Both the position numbers and the translations under genes were made by a program. This document shows positions 22,566 to 33,538 of a stretch of DNA of 64,000 nt, piece by piece; the first letter of the stretch is position 1; each line of letters begins with the position of its first letter. The notes beneath the pieces were generated by a model that saw nothing but the letters and a program-made list of their open reading frames with translations, had not been told where the DNA came from and made no database searches. The DNA is from Platycnemis pennipes. Taxonomy: Eukaryota; Arthropoda; Insecta; Odonata; Platycnemididae. The stretch covers positions 126,996,133 through 127,060,132 of the forward strand of contig OW121853.1 in NCBI GenBank assembly GCA_933228895.1, written 5' to 3'.

Positions 22566-22895
22566 TCATCATTGGTCAACAATCCTAGGATTGGTTTGAC
22601 GCAGCTTTCCACTCGATTCTTCTATCGGCCAACCTTTTCATTTTGACGTAAATATTCTCTTTTACATCCTTCACAACCTGTTCCATGTATCTCATACGAG
22701 GCCTGTCTTTTACAATCTTCCCGTTCACTTTTCCCTCTACGATAGTCTTCATTAGGTCATCGTGTCTCATTATATGGCCGATTAAGTTGTCCCTTCTTCT
22801 TTTTAGAGTTCTCAGAAGACTTCTCTTTTCTCCTACTCTTCTTAGGACTTCCTCGTTACTTACTCGGTCGATCCATTTAATCTTCAGCATTCTTA
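22566..22895 (-). pseudogene. LINE-B C-terminus and 3' tail
   Basis: The minus-strand frame (101 codons) reads KWIDRVSNEEVLRRVGEKRS, LLRTLKRRRDNLIGHIMRHD, then DRPRMRYMEQVVKDV and LADRRIEWKAASNQS. This is the post-RT C-terminus of an insect-type endonuclease/reverse-transcriptase LINE. The 3' UTR ends at the low-coordinate side with CAACAATCCTAGGATTGG and TCATCAT repeats. A short repeat TAAGAG flanks both sides. It is 5'-truncated before the catalytic core. Confidence 0.85.
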
Positions 22896-23559
22896 AGAGA
22901 ACGATCCTTATTATTGTACGTTACCCTTGGAAAAATCTATCTCTGATCCTCCAGCAAGCATCTAGTTTCTTTGCCGTCGTAATGGCCGGGGAACCAGGAA
23001 AGTCTTTGCATTTGGCAAAACCACGGCCGTCAGAAAAATCCACACGTCTCCTCCTCAGTTTTGCTTGTACTGTCCTCTCCGGAGGTCCTTCATTTCCAAT
23101 CTTTGCCTGCCAACATCTCCTAAATATTGATGGAACGTATGCACCTAAATTCTGAGATTAGAGATCGTGATAGGCGACATTATATACAGTTAGGTGAGTG
23201 TACTGTAGGATAGGTTGAAGTATGTACATGATCATAGTTGTATCAAACCATACTAACTATACCCTTGCAAGGCTAAATGGAATAGAAAACTGTGCATGAC
23301 CGCAAATGCCTGACCAAGTAACAAGATTACATCGTAGAGTCTAATGAATATGCTGCAGGTGGCTGGTAAATTCGTGACTAAAAGGCTTTAATGAAACGTT
23401 TCACCATATTCCTTGTTGCATGTAGGTAGATGATGTTGATGACTTACCACACAACTTATAAGTGGCTCGCATGATAGTCAGTGGGTGATTATGGTGGAAT
23501 ATTTATTTTCTGCTGGTGAAATACAGAATCACGATTTCCTCCCTAGCTATCTAGCTGCG
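22896..23559. other. No recognised feature
   Basis: Mixed sequence downstream of the LINE-B fragment, without coding or repeat signal that I can support. Confidence 0.4.
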
Positions 23560-23679
23560 GCATGAGACGCTATTGTATAACATGTTTCCATGTAGTAGCC
23601 TGGTTGTATATCAATTGTGCATGCTTGGTGATCTTCACCCCCTCGTGGTGGCTTCCAGGGCATTGCGTAGATGTAGATG
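23560..23679 (+). mobile_element. LINE-A2 3' tail fragment with internal deletion
   Basis: TGTGCATGCTTGGTGATC is followed by CACCCCCTCGTGGTGGCTTC; the usual TGCCACACAC block is missing. It ends GCGTAGATGTAGATG. Confidence 0.75.
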
Positions 23680-24959
23680 TCCCTCCTTCCTATGTCCACA
23701 CCTATGCTTTGCTACATTCTCCTCCGAGGCTACAGTTCTCGTCTTCAATTTCAACTTTTCTCGGTTGACACTACTATCCTATGCAGTTTGATTCTTCAAC
23801 GTACCTATTTAATCCTGTTTGACATTATTCAAACACGCTCGAGATAACTGCATCCTTAAAAGAGTAAATGGCGCGGCAAACTGTGCATTACAGCAAATCC
23901 CTGACCGAATAATAAGGAGTAGATTACACTGTAGATTCTAATGATTTTTTCTCTCCGTTCCCCTCAATAGGTTGGGAGTGCGTTCCCTTCCTGTGCTCCG
24001 GGGGACGGTTTCACTTCCACGTGTAGTTGGAAAAATCCATTTCATCCCTCTCTCCAAATTTTAGAAGGTCGTTATTTTAACTCGACGAGGTGATGGAGCA
24101 CCCAGAATTTACTCGATATTCTTCTAAGAGGAATTCGTTCTTTATTTTTATTACGTTACTTTGGCCACATAGCGAGTGCTATTCTCGCACTAAAGCCTTT
24201 GTTAACACCTCACTGGGTTTTTGCTGTGAAATAAAGCTTCTGTTCCGCTTCGATAGCAATTTTTTTCCAGAGCTTCAACCTTTTCATCTGGGTCATAGGT
24301 CGCCGCAACGGAATGCCCCGGCAACCAGGTCACCTAATCACGCAGACCATGAATCAAACGGCCAGACGCGCGGCGTAATCAACTCCCGTCGAGAGACCAC
24401 GTCATATATTCACCGATAAGAGAGCGACCGATTGAATACCAGAGGCGCATGATGTCGAGTTACCCAGGCCAAGAATCCCATTCATCCTGCGGCGAAATTA
24501 GTGAGGGGAGTCGCACAGAGCACTTTGTTGCTGTCCTCCGTATCGAAGGTGACTACATATCCTCTCCTTTGATAAGGACTTTCGATTTAGTAGTTATAGG
24601 CATGAGAAACGGAATTGGAATCCAGAAAACATACAGGGTGGTGTTTTTGTAGCGTGAGGGTCTTCATGATCCTTTTCCTTTTTTTATTTTTGAGTTTTTT
24701 CGCCATCGCTATCAAATAATGCACACCAGCCTTGATTTCTCACATTGACCTTTCCAGCGACTCTATCGACCGACTCAGGAATGCCAAATCTTAGGCAGTA
24801 AACATTTTAGTAGCGAAATCAAAGCAATTTAAGTATCGCTTAAATCGGCTAACCGACGAAAAAGTTGAAGCGTGTAAAATATAAATAATGTTCTTAACTA
24901 CTCCCAACCACCCAAGAGAGCGTAAATGTTGCACATACAATTTGCGATAAAACTAAGTA
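23680..24959. other. No recognised feature
   Basis: Open frames at 24090-24419 and 24449-24652 have no domain motif. Parts of 23270-23345 and 23870-23945 look alike (AACTGTGCAT, GCAAAT, CCTGACC, AACAAGATTACA-like), suggesting a weak local duplication. Confidence 0.4.
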
Positions 24960-24963
24960 TATT

Positions 24964-25600
24964 GTGTACAATCTTGATAATCGTCCTGATTCAGGTGATT
25001 TGAAACTGGTCTATCAACAGATAAGTTGTAAACATATTTTATGCTGTTGCATGCAGATTAGTAGAGTTAGTAATTTAAAATATTTGGGAGTAATTCTTGA
25101 CCAGTCGCTAAAATGGGACCACCAAATTACTTCTGTTTCCACAGCCTTGAGAAACTGCCTATCTAAATTTCACGTTATTCGAAACAAATGTACACTAGTA
25201 TTCAAAAAGTTATCTACTATGCTTTAGTACAATCAAAGTTAAATTATGGATTAGAGATTTGGGGTGGCGCATAAAATAACAAATTAAAGCCTGCTGTAAT
25301 CCTTCAGAAAAGAATTATAAGAAGTATGACATTTAAAAACAGGTTTAAACATTCGTATCCCTTGTTCTTAATCCTAAGATTACTTCCATTACAGCATTAT
25401 TATGTATTTAAGGTATTGAAATTATTTTATGTTATGAGTGGTAATATTACAACTATATCAGGCAGCATGTACAAGTTTGAGAAAGGGAAACGTCCCATTA
25501 ATCAAGCCAAATTTAAATATTTTCAAACGATCATTTGTATACATGGACCCAAAGGTTTATAATATGTTGCCCGAGAAAATAAAAAAAATGTAAAAAATTG
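24964..25600 (+). pseudogene. LINE-F reverse transcriptase C-terminal fragment
   Basis: The plus-strand translation over two frames reads RVSNLKYLGVILDQSLKWDH, then NKCTLVFKKL, YALVQSKLNYGLEIWG, LQKRIIRSM, HSYPLFLILRLLPLQHYYVF and KVLKLFYVMSGN. This is the region after the YxDD core in CR1/Jockey-group LINEs (YLG-W-H, then I.YGL..WG, then LQKRAIR). Stops and a frame change near 25215 inactivate it. It is followed by an A-rich stretch to about 25800. It differs in sequence from LINE-A and LINE-B. Confidence 0.75.
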
Positions 25601-25800
25601 TAATTTTTTTTAATTTAGCTAAGTCTTGGATACTGGATAATAATAATGTTGTAAGATTCTTTTGATGTCATCAGATTTTGTTTTTCTCCTTGTAAAAAAT
25701 TAAAAAAAAATACTCGTTGTTTTGTGGTTGTTTTGTAGTTATACTCATATTGATAAATATTCAGATATAAATAAAATTTATTGTTTATTGCTACATTTTT

Positions 25801-26760
25801 ATGAAACTTTCACTTTCTACTATCACTTTTGTATGAAAAAATAGAAACGTTAGCGATGAATTATACAATTATGAAGGTTGCTTCAGCACAGGTTCTCCTT
25901 TGAGGCAACCCAGCTTTCTTATCTTCTTATTGTAACAAATTCAGTATTTTTATTGCTTTTCTTGAATGCGATAAATATTTACTTACTACCATTTACCATC
26001 ACAAATCTCGCACAATAACCAACGGAATGACAAAACCGATCTCTAGTATTAAAAATATCACGGAGCAGTCTTCCCAGTCCCAGTGAACGCTCCTTGGAAA
26101 AACGGTTTAATCGATCACAAATGTCACTATTGTAGTTTTAAAAAGTTATTGTATATAATACTGTGCTTCTGTGACGCGTTTAATAACTTTGGCAGGCCAC
26201 GTGTTCCTCGGATTTATGACTGTTTTCTAAGGAGGGATTATATTAGCCGTGAAGTGCTTGCTTGCTATAAAATTCAGTTTTTTTTTTTCTCGAAAATTCA
26301 CACAACCAATCGCTCGCGTTGCCTATTACTTTACCGCTTTTCCAAAGTTAAGGTAACACTTAATTTCATGCATTTATAAGGCCTGAAATCATGATGGGAA
26401 TAGGAAATCAGATTCAAATTTAAGTATTATTTTTATAATGAAGCTACTGTGGACAAAAAAACTGATAGTATAAATATTTCAGCACCGCAGTAAAAATTCT
26501 GAACGTATGTTTCAAGTTAAATTCATCCTTATGAGAATTTTTGAAGTCCCGCCAGCTTTTCTCGCCTTTTTCCCGAAATTGAAAACGAAGTTCATTTTGC
26601 ACACTGCTGAATGACACACCAGAAGCTTAAGCTCTTGGTAACGTGTATATGTTCCCGCTATCCTTATTTACTAATTGCACTTAGAAAGCGAAAACTTGGT
26701 CTCTTTTCTTCAAACTCCATCTACTGCCTCAAGCTATAAAGTCTTCCTGCAAGTGTTCCT
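25801..26760. other. No recognised feature
   Basis: AT-rich. A 98-codon plus-strand frame at 26083-26379 has no motif. Confidence 0.4.
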
Positions 26761-26764
26761 GTAA

Positions 26765-27075
26765 AGCCGCGTATACACTATGTAGCAAAACCTGCTATAT
26801 AGCAAATTTGTATAACATATAGAAAGTTTATATAACGTTTGCTAAAAGTAGAAAAAGTTACTTCTGAAAAGTACTATATAACATTGCCATAAGTAGCAGA
26901 TTCTGCTATGTATAGCAAAAATTGTGCTATCCATTGGGAGTTGGTAAAGATCAATTGAAATCCGAACTATATCTAACTTCGCTGTGTGTAGCAAACGTTA
27001 CATAACAATGTTACATAGCAAAATTTATATAACAATGTTATATAGCAGGTTTTGCTACATAGTGTAAACGCGGCT
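26765..27075. mobile_element. PIF/Harbinger-like MITE, copy 1
   Basis: Long terminal inverted repeats: AGCCGCGTATACACTATGTA at the left and the complement of AGCCGCGTTTACACTATGTA at the right, both continuing with GCAAAACCTGCTATAT. The interior is made of TAACATTGTTATATAGC-like units. TAA lies directly outside each end (26762-26764, 27076-27078), the 3-bp TWA target type of PIF/Harbinger elements. It is 311 bp with no coding capacity. Confidence 0.8.
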
Positions 27076-27231
27076 TAACGGTGTCTCTCTACATAATATC
27101 GTGCGATGCTTAGAAATCTAGTTTTCCTCAGCTTACTTTCTTAGCGGTCCGTGGAGCAGTGGCGTGAACGAAGGAGATTGGGTCCCAGCGTCCCTGGATG
27201 ATGTTGTCCCAAGTACTGGTGGGGTACACAT

Positions 27232-27355
27232 CAGGAGGGTGATTCTATAGAATCGAATTAGAGATTTTGACGTCACAACTATACCCATATATGGAATAAA
27301 CGCCATAGTTCGTAGTTCAATCCTTGAAGGCCGAATTTATAGAATCACCCCCCCT
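27232..27355. mobile_element. Small terminal-inverted-repeat element (MITE-like)
   Basis: CAGGAGGGTGATTCTATAG at the left is mirrored by CTATAAATT/TATAGAATCACCCCCCCTG at the right. It is 124 bp. A TTTGACGTCAC motif lies inside. No clear target duplication and no open frame are present. Confidence 0.55.
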
Positions 27356-27542
27356 GAATCTGTAAATTTGAAAGAAATTAGGCTCATACATTAGGAGAGC
27401 TGTGGCTCGCCGGGAAGAACAATTCGCGACCCATCGTTCACCACCAGAGACACGAAAGGATTAATCATTAGCTAGAATTCTATCAGTTCTAATCTTATAG
27501 ATTGCGCAAAAAAAGATGAACTCGTCGTCTTCTACAATAATT

Positions 27543-28370
27543 GGAAGATCGGCAAGATTTGTAAAGGCACGGTACGATAGCCTTATTAGCGTAACCAGTC
27601 CATTAAATGAATTAAATAAGGGAATCATTGTCAGATCGCAGGTTGAAATTAAGACTTAATCTCTTAAACATATTCCAAGACCATATTTTCAGAGATGATA
27701 AAAATATTTTACGAACCCCAACTTACTTTGTAAAGAGACGGTATGATAACATTACAAGCGTAACCAGTCTATTAAATGAATTAAATTGGGAATCATTGTC
27801 AGATCGCAGGTTGAAGTTTAAACTTAATCATCAATAAATTCCAGGATAATATTTTCAGTGATGACGGTAAAAATACATTGCGAACCCCAACTTACTATGA
27901 TAGACTGGACCATAATCACAAAATTAGAGAAATTGATTGCCGAACTGACAGATTCAAAATGTAATTTTTTCCTCGTACTATTAGGGATATGAATAACGGT
28001 AAATATATCCAGTACGAGTGTAGCAATGAATAGCATTGGTAGCTGCATGTTGGTATAAGGACTTAAAGCTAACCCAACTAACAGCATATTTTTGCATGTT
28101 TGCTTTGCAATTTTTATCTTTTTTAAAATAGTAAAGTTTGGAACAGTATATAAATACTAATACTTTTTTATGCATCATATATAGTGCATGTTTTTGCATG
28201 TTTTTGCATGTTTGCTTTGCTAATTTTATCTTTTTTTAAATAGTGAAGTTTAGAACAGTATATAAATGCTAATCCTTTTTATACGTGATGTGTAGTGCAT
28301 GTTTGGTGAGAATTCACCCTCTGCCACACACCTCAATGGTGGCTTGAAGGGTATTATGTAGATGTAAATG
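27543..28370 (+). mobile_element. LINE-A1 copy with two internal tandem duplications
   Basis: Contains the A1 RT C-terminus (GRSARFVKARYD-like start, LLNELNWESLSDRRLKF, then KIREIDCRTDRFK) and the 3' UTR, ending in CTGCCACACACCTCAATGG and ATGTAGATGTAAATG. A 169-bp coding segment is repeated in tandem (27561-27729 and 27730-27898). A 112-bp 3' UTR segment is also repeated (28089-28200 and 28201-28312). Stops and frame changes inactivate it. Confidence 0.8.
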
Positions 28371-28727
28371 TAAGAGCGAAATGATCCGCAAAATGATCGG
28401 ATTCCGTCCAAATGACATGGGACGACCGTCGCGCCATCAAGGAGGCATGGATTGTACTACTACTGATGCCGTTCATTCCATGTATGGGTATAGTTGTGAG
28501 CAGGGGGTGTGTTAATTAATTTAGCATCCCTGGTTTTGACGTTGAAATCTCGAATGCGCCCCCCAGAGCAGAGAATGTGTTGGTGGAGAAGAGCTCGGAG
28601 GCAGTCAGGGCGGAGTGTTTGTGAGAGAGAGAGGGCTGCTCTATGCCCTCGTGACCGTGGCCTCGACCCCAGGGCGCGGTCCCAATGGGCAGTGGGAGAG
28701 GTGTGGGTGTATGATGGGAGGAAGCCC
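28371..28727. other. No recognised feature; GC-rich end
   Basis: Unique sequence with overlapping shadow frames at 28509-28827; no motif. Confidence 0.4.
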
Positions 28728-28728
28728 T

Positions 28729-29208
28729 GGGGGGTTATTTTGTAATCTCACCTTTTTAATGACTCTTTGCGGGAAGGCGGGAGATCCGTTTCCCTCTCTT
28801 AATGATCGGCTCACGAACGGTTCGTGAATTGTCGAAGCTCCAGTGGGTAGCGCTATCTGTTGCCGTTCTCGGTTTGCTGAAGTTCTTCACGTTGTGAAAA
28901 TTCCAAAAATACAATTTTAAATCGTTTTTATCTTTCTCGCTCTTCAAGTTGAAACGATGGTGGCTCCATTTCAAGGTCTTTATGAAGATGAGATGGGAAC
29001 TAATGGCAGGCGGAGATGATGAAACGGATCAAGAGTCGAAAGATACGGATCAGAGCGGATGAATCGTCTAAAAGACCAGCACATGACCGGCAGTTCACCG
29101 CTTGAGATCCGAAGATGGTACCGCGGTCTGGTTGGCGGAGTTTAACTACGAAAAAGTGACATTTTATGACGTATTCTCACTAAAGTGAGATTACAAAATA
29201 ACCCCCCC
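28729..29208. mobile_element. Terminal-inverted-repeat element, about 480 bp
   Basis: GGGGGGTTATTTTGTAATCT (28729-28748) with following CACCTTT is mirrored by AAAGTGAGATTACAAAATAA plus CCCCCC at 29182-29208. The inverted repeat is about 27 bp with one mismatch. The interior has no transposase-like frame. No convincing target duplication is seen, so the class is open. Confidence 0.55.
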
Positions 29209-29546
29209 GGGGTTATTCGAGGGGCCTCTCCACCCGACAAACACAATAGCTGCCTCACGCTGTTTGATGATGCGGACCTCGGATATTGGCATTGCGTTGT
29301 CCTTGAAATACGGTTGGCACTCCTGCGCTGGTTCCCGTGCAGGTCGCAGAACGCCATATTTGACATTGGGATGCGCATCTGAACTCCGTGTGGACTCTAT
29401 TTTTCATCCAATTCCGCCGCTAATTACAGCTGTTCCGCATTCATTTGGATCGGGGTCCGTCCATCCGCGCCTTTAGGCGTATGCTTTCAATTCCATTACT
29501 ACCTTTGGGCTGAATGATGCGGTATGAAATAAAAACCGAAGAACGA

Positions 29547-29909
29547 TGAAACAGACACTTCCAAGCAATTTTTAAGACATAGATGTGGATCAATCAATTT
29601 CTGTTTTGAGTTGCCATTTTAGTATCTTTATTGCTAAACTTTTTTACCTAAAAAGAAGTTGGTAACCTTTTTTTTTAGGACTTTTGACTTTTGGAAATCA
29701 TGTGATAAATTTATATAATTGCTGTAACAGAGTTTATAGAAACAAAAATCGTATCAAACCTTATCGTAAAGTTTTTCAGACGCTTACCTTTCGTTCAAGT
29801 GTCCCTGAGTGGATATTCAGATGACAGCCTTAGATACATACTCTGCATGAAGAAAACATATACAGATCTCTTTTGGGAGGCAAACTAGCACCACCATCCC
29901 ACCTAGAAG
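29547..29909. repeat. Direct local duplication, left unit
   Basis: Matches 30892-31265 over its whole length with scattered mismatches and small indels. It begins TGAAACAGACACTTCCAAGC and ends ACCACCATCCCACCTAGAAG. Its right border coincides with the start of a LINE-A2 insertion. No coding signal. Confidence 0.8.
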
Positions 29910-29911
29910 AA

Positions 29912-30265
29912 CATCTACATGTACACGATACCCTGCAAGCCACCGCGAGGGTGTGTGGCAGGGGGTGAAGATCACCAAGCATGCACTACTAACATGCAAA
30001 CAAGCAACTATAGGCTCTCATGCAACTAGATTGTTAGTATCTATAGTATTTAAGGGGTTAATACATGCATCATGCACTACAGATTACTCTAAAATATTTC
30101 ACCTACCTATCCCTTTCCTATGCTGCCTATTCTGTTCTCTTATAGTTCGGGGGAAAAATGCCATTTTGAATCTATCGGGACGACAATCTATCTCTCTAAT
30201 CTTATTTATCTAGTCGAATCTAACATAATACGCTGTTTTTTTAAATATGTGCCTAACATCTTCAG
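29912..30265 (-). mobile_element. LINE-A2 fragment (3' UTR and last codons)
   Basis: On the plus strand it starts CATCTACATGTACACGATAC, then GCAAGCCACCGCGAGGGTG and TGTGGCAGGGGGTGAAGATC, then the A2 3' UTR. It stops matching at CTAACATCTTCAG near 30265. Nearly the same as the copy at 7778 over the shared part. Confidence 0.85.
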
Positions 30266-30891
30266 GTATGACACTGTTCGGGCCGGAACAGACCTATTCT
30301 CCTTTTGTTTTTCTATTCTTTTCAGTTTCTAAATTTCCCTTTTTTTCTCCCCTTTTTCCCGCCTGCCTTGGTTTTAGTATATCTTTTTTTTGTGCGTGTA
30401 GAGGGTGCTTTATGAGTTTCAGAGACAGAATCCTAGGAAGAAAAGCATTCTCTCGCCGAAGTTCAGGCGAGAAGGTACTCGCATCAGTTCCTTTGTTTTT
30501 CTCGTCTAAGTTCAGACGCGAAGGACATCCAACGGGGTGCTGAGGTCAGTGGAGCAAATAAGGCGGCATTTCCCTTCTTCATTTCTTCCTCTTCCCCTTT
30601 CTTATTTTCTTTCATTTCCCATTTGGTTTCCTGTACCTCGTTATTTTCATTTCCTTTCGTCTGTAAACGTGAGGCTAGTACCGGCCCTGCATCACCAGCC
30701 TTTCGGGCGGGACAAAACGGCCCCGTGACGCGACGGACACCGAAGACCGATGCAGCGCCTTTTTGACAGAATGATGTTGGGCGCAAATATTTGTAGAATG
30801 AGCTTTTACTCACGGGCGTCACCAAATAGGCTTTATTAGGGGATGGGTTCTCAACACTTATTCTCAATTGATAGGCGTTCGTGGACTTTCG
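30266..30891. other. No recognised gene; short hairpin near 30445-30480
   Basis: Pyrimidine-rich in part. A 152-codon minus-strand frame (30484-30942) is Lys/Glu-rich and low in complexity where it crosses the CT-rich tract, and shows no domain. Confidence 0.4.
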
Positions 30892-31265
30892 TGAAACAGA
30901 CACTTCCAAGCAATTTCTAAGACATAGATGTGGATCCATCAATTTCTGTTTTGAGTTCCCATTTCAGTATCTTTATTGCTAAAGTTTCCCACCTAAATAA
31001 AAGTTGGTAACCATTTTTTTTAGGACTTTTAACTTTTGGAAATCATCTGCTGAATTTAGATTACTGTTGTAACAGAATTTTTAGAAACAAAAATTGCATC
31101 AAACCTTATCGTAAAGTTTTTCCGACCTTTCGTTTCCTTTTACCTTTCGTTTAAGTGCCGATGAGTGGAAATTCAGATGACAGCCTTAGACACATACTCT
31201 GCATAAAGAAAACACACACAGATCTCCTTCGGGAAGCAAACTAGCACCACCATCCCACCTAGAAG
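30892..31265. repeat. Direct local duplication, right unit
   Basis: Counterpart of 29547-29909, about 1.34 kb downstream in the same orientation. This copy runs on past the shared end into GGCTCTCTAATCAATAC without a LINE insertion. Confidence 0.8.
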
Positions 31266-31499
31266 GCTCTCTAATCAATACTTTAGTTCATCGGGCTACA
31301 GTATTTCAGAGGCCGAATAACTTCCTTCCGAGAAACAACACCTGCTCTCGGCGCTGGAGAGGAAAGGATTAACTACGCGCAAGAGCAGCTAGGGAAGAAA
31401 AGAAATTGGTGGGAACGCCAAAAAAGGTAGTTAACAAAACCGAGAAGATAATAAAGTAAATCAGCCACAATTATGTGTGTGAAGTGTGTTTGGTAACTC

Positions 31500-32065
31500 C
31501 ACCGGGTCGAACTCTGCATTGATCTGCCGACGTTTCAAGTCTTGAAGAAGATGTTTGACGCGGTGGAGTACCCGAACTACCTTCATAAACGCCATACGTC
31601 GGGAAAGCATCTCTAAGCAAAGCATATTTCTTTACAATTCCGTACATGACATGTACGGCACACTATAAATGAACTACTTTGGGCATATGATATGTCGACA
31701 AGGTTCTCAACCACGAGGAAAAAGGGAGATATCATCCCTAAACCTAAAGATAAGACTCCCTCTAACGTACGAAGGAGTCGATAAAATAGAATGTAGATGT
31801 GGAAATTCGTACATTGGTCTAATCGGGAGAGCAATTGAATGTTGAGTTAAGAAGCACCAGGGGTCCTCCTGCGATCAGAAGAAGTTCAGCGTCTCCTTAA
31901 CTTCGTGATCCGAGGCAGGACGTCAAATTGAGTTCGATCAAACCTAAAAGAGTGGTGTCCTGAGAAAGTCGCTATCTCCCTGGCTGATCAGAGAAGCCGT
32001 AGAGATAGCAAAACTTCTATCGTAAGGGTGGGTAAGGACTCGACCTGAGTTGGAGTGTGGTAAGG
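31500..32065 (+). pseudogene. Penelope-like element: GIY-YIG endonuclease remnant
   Basis: In one plus-strand frame from about 31756 the translation reads LPLTYEGVDKIECRCGNSYI, GLIGRAIEC, stop, VKKHQGSS, later EAGRQIEFDQT and LIREAVEIAKLL. CRCGNSYIGLIGR fits the GIY-YIG endonuclease of Penelope-like retroelements: a Cys pair, then YIG, then the catalytic Arg. The following KKH and the (L/F)D-T...REAIEIAK block are also typical of that C-terminus. Upstream, another frame gives KKGDIIPKPKDKTPS, the linker before the domain. Five or so stops and a frameshift make it dead. Just upstream (31528-31550) is GCCGACGTTTCAAGTCTTGA, a variant of the GAAACGTCGGC motif found in the foldbacks of this window. 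Confidence 0.7.
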
Positions 32066-32459
32066 GGAAAAGTTGGACCACAGCGAGGAGCGAGCAACCG
32101 GTGAACCGAGTTGAATCAGTGACCAGCAGCTAAGCATAAATGGCTAAGAAAATTGCTACCATATACATAAAAACCCAAATAAATAGCAAACCCAGCAACA
32201 CAATCTCTTGTAATAATCACCAATGTGTATCAATTAATTTATCCTATGTGAGTACCCCTGCATAAAAATATTGAGGGAAATTTTGAAATTTATTTTAACG
32301 CACTTTCAGATAGAATAGAATAAATTTACAGAATAGATAAAGGATCAATGTATAATAGTTATTTGGTTTTTATTTTACCCAACTTATGATTTGTTTGACT
32401 CCAGATAATCAGAAAGACTTCCATGAGAAGTAAATGTGAAACTCATTGTGATAGATTTC
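32066..32459. other. No recognised feature
   Basis: AT-rich sequence between the Penelope remnant and a LINE-A copy. Confidence 0.4.
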
Positions 32460-33005
32460 AGGCTATTCTTATATGGCTGGGAAAATTTGAGGAGGGACAT
32501 TTCATTAATGACGTTAATCATATATTGCAGGCTCCGACTTATTATGGTAGGCTTGATAATTCTAGTAAAATTAAGGAGATAGATTGCAGGACGGACAGGT
32601 TTAAAATGTCATTTTTTCCACTTACGATTCGGGATCAGAACATTAGACATCGCGTACGTCGGTAATAATTATAGAGGTAATATTCAGAGTAGGTCGATAG
32701 TATTTTTTATTTCCTGCATGTTCAAATCAATGTGCTACTCGCATGCATTGCCCTTAGCATTCCCTGGATTTAATATTTTTTTTGTTTGCATGGATGAGTA
32801 TCTATTAAATTGGTGTCGGATTTCAAGTTCGAATATTCAGAGTAGGTTGATAGTATTTTTTATTTCCTGCATGTTCAAATCAATGTGCTACTCGCATGCA
32901 TTGCTCTTAGCATTCCCTGGATTTAATATTTTTTTTAAGGTGTGGATGCACCCCCTGCCACACACCCTAGAGGTGGCTTGCAGGGTATGTCGTAGATATA
33001 GATAT
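32460..33005 (+). mobile_element. LINE-A fragment with duplicated 3' UTR
   Basis: The RT C-terminus reads HILQAPTYYGRLDNSSKIKE, IDCRTDRFKMSFFPLTIRD, then a stop. The 3' UTR contains a 153-bp direct repeat: ATTCAGAGTAGGT starts at 32682 and again at 32835, each followed by GATAGTATTTTTTATTTCC. The end is CCCCTGCCACACACCCTAG and GTAGATATAGATATA. Confidence 0.8.
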
Positions 33006-33157
33006 ATTGTGATAATTGATAGGAAATAACTCTTGTGGAAAATAAAAATAAAACCACAAAAGGGTAATGCTGCAAAAAGTTGTATTTTAATCGTAAAATA
33101 GAGGTTTCACTTTGAAAATGCGTAAATGCCGAAAAAGCTATCATCATTTGTTAAAAT

Positions 33158-33538
33158 TAGGGATGGGTCGGTTCCACTTTTTTTCGGTTCCGGTTTCGGT
33201 TCGGTTCTTAACTTCGGTTCTCGGTTCCGATTCTCGGTTCCGGTTCTTAATTTACCACTTACTTTGCATTGCTCAATGGTAAGATAAGGTAATCAATAAT
33301 CATTTTCAGAGACTGAATTAGAATAATTCGCGACTTTGAAGCATCTAAGTACACTATTTCACCAGGTTTTAATGTGAAGCCTCCACTTTCGGAGTGTGAG
33401 TAGGTTTCAAACTGGTTTTCGCGCCAATTATTTCGGTACCGATTATTTTTGGCCTCGGTTCCGGTTCCGGTTCTAAGCTCAAGAACCGGAGGAACCGAGA
33501 ACCGAAGAACCGAACCGACCCATCCCTAGTTAAAATTT
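33158..33538. mobile_element. hAT-like MITE with 8-bp target duplication
   Basis: The terminal inverted repeat TAGGGATGGGTCGGTTC is perfect at both ends. The exact 8-bp duplication GTTAAAAT lies directly outside at 33150-33157 and 33539-33546. An 8-bp duplication and TAGGG ends point to the hAT superfamily. The subterminal regions are packed with GGTTCC/GGTTC units. It is 381 bp and lacks a transposase. Confidence 0.9.

Noticed and set aside
30484..30942. 152-codon minus-strand frame
   Set aside because: It crosses a CT-rich low-complexity tract and runs into the local duplication; no motif.
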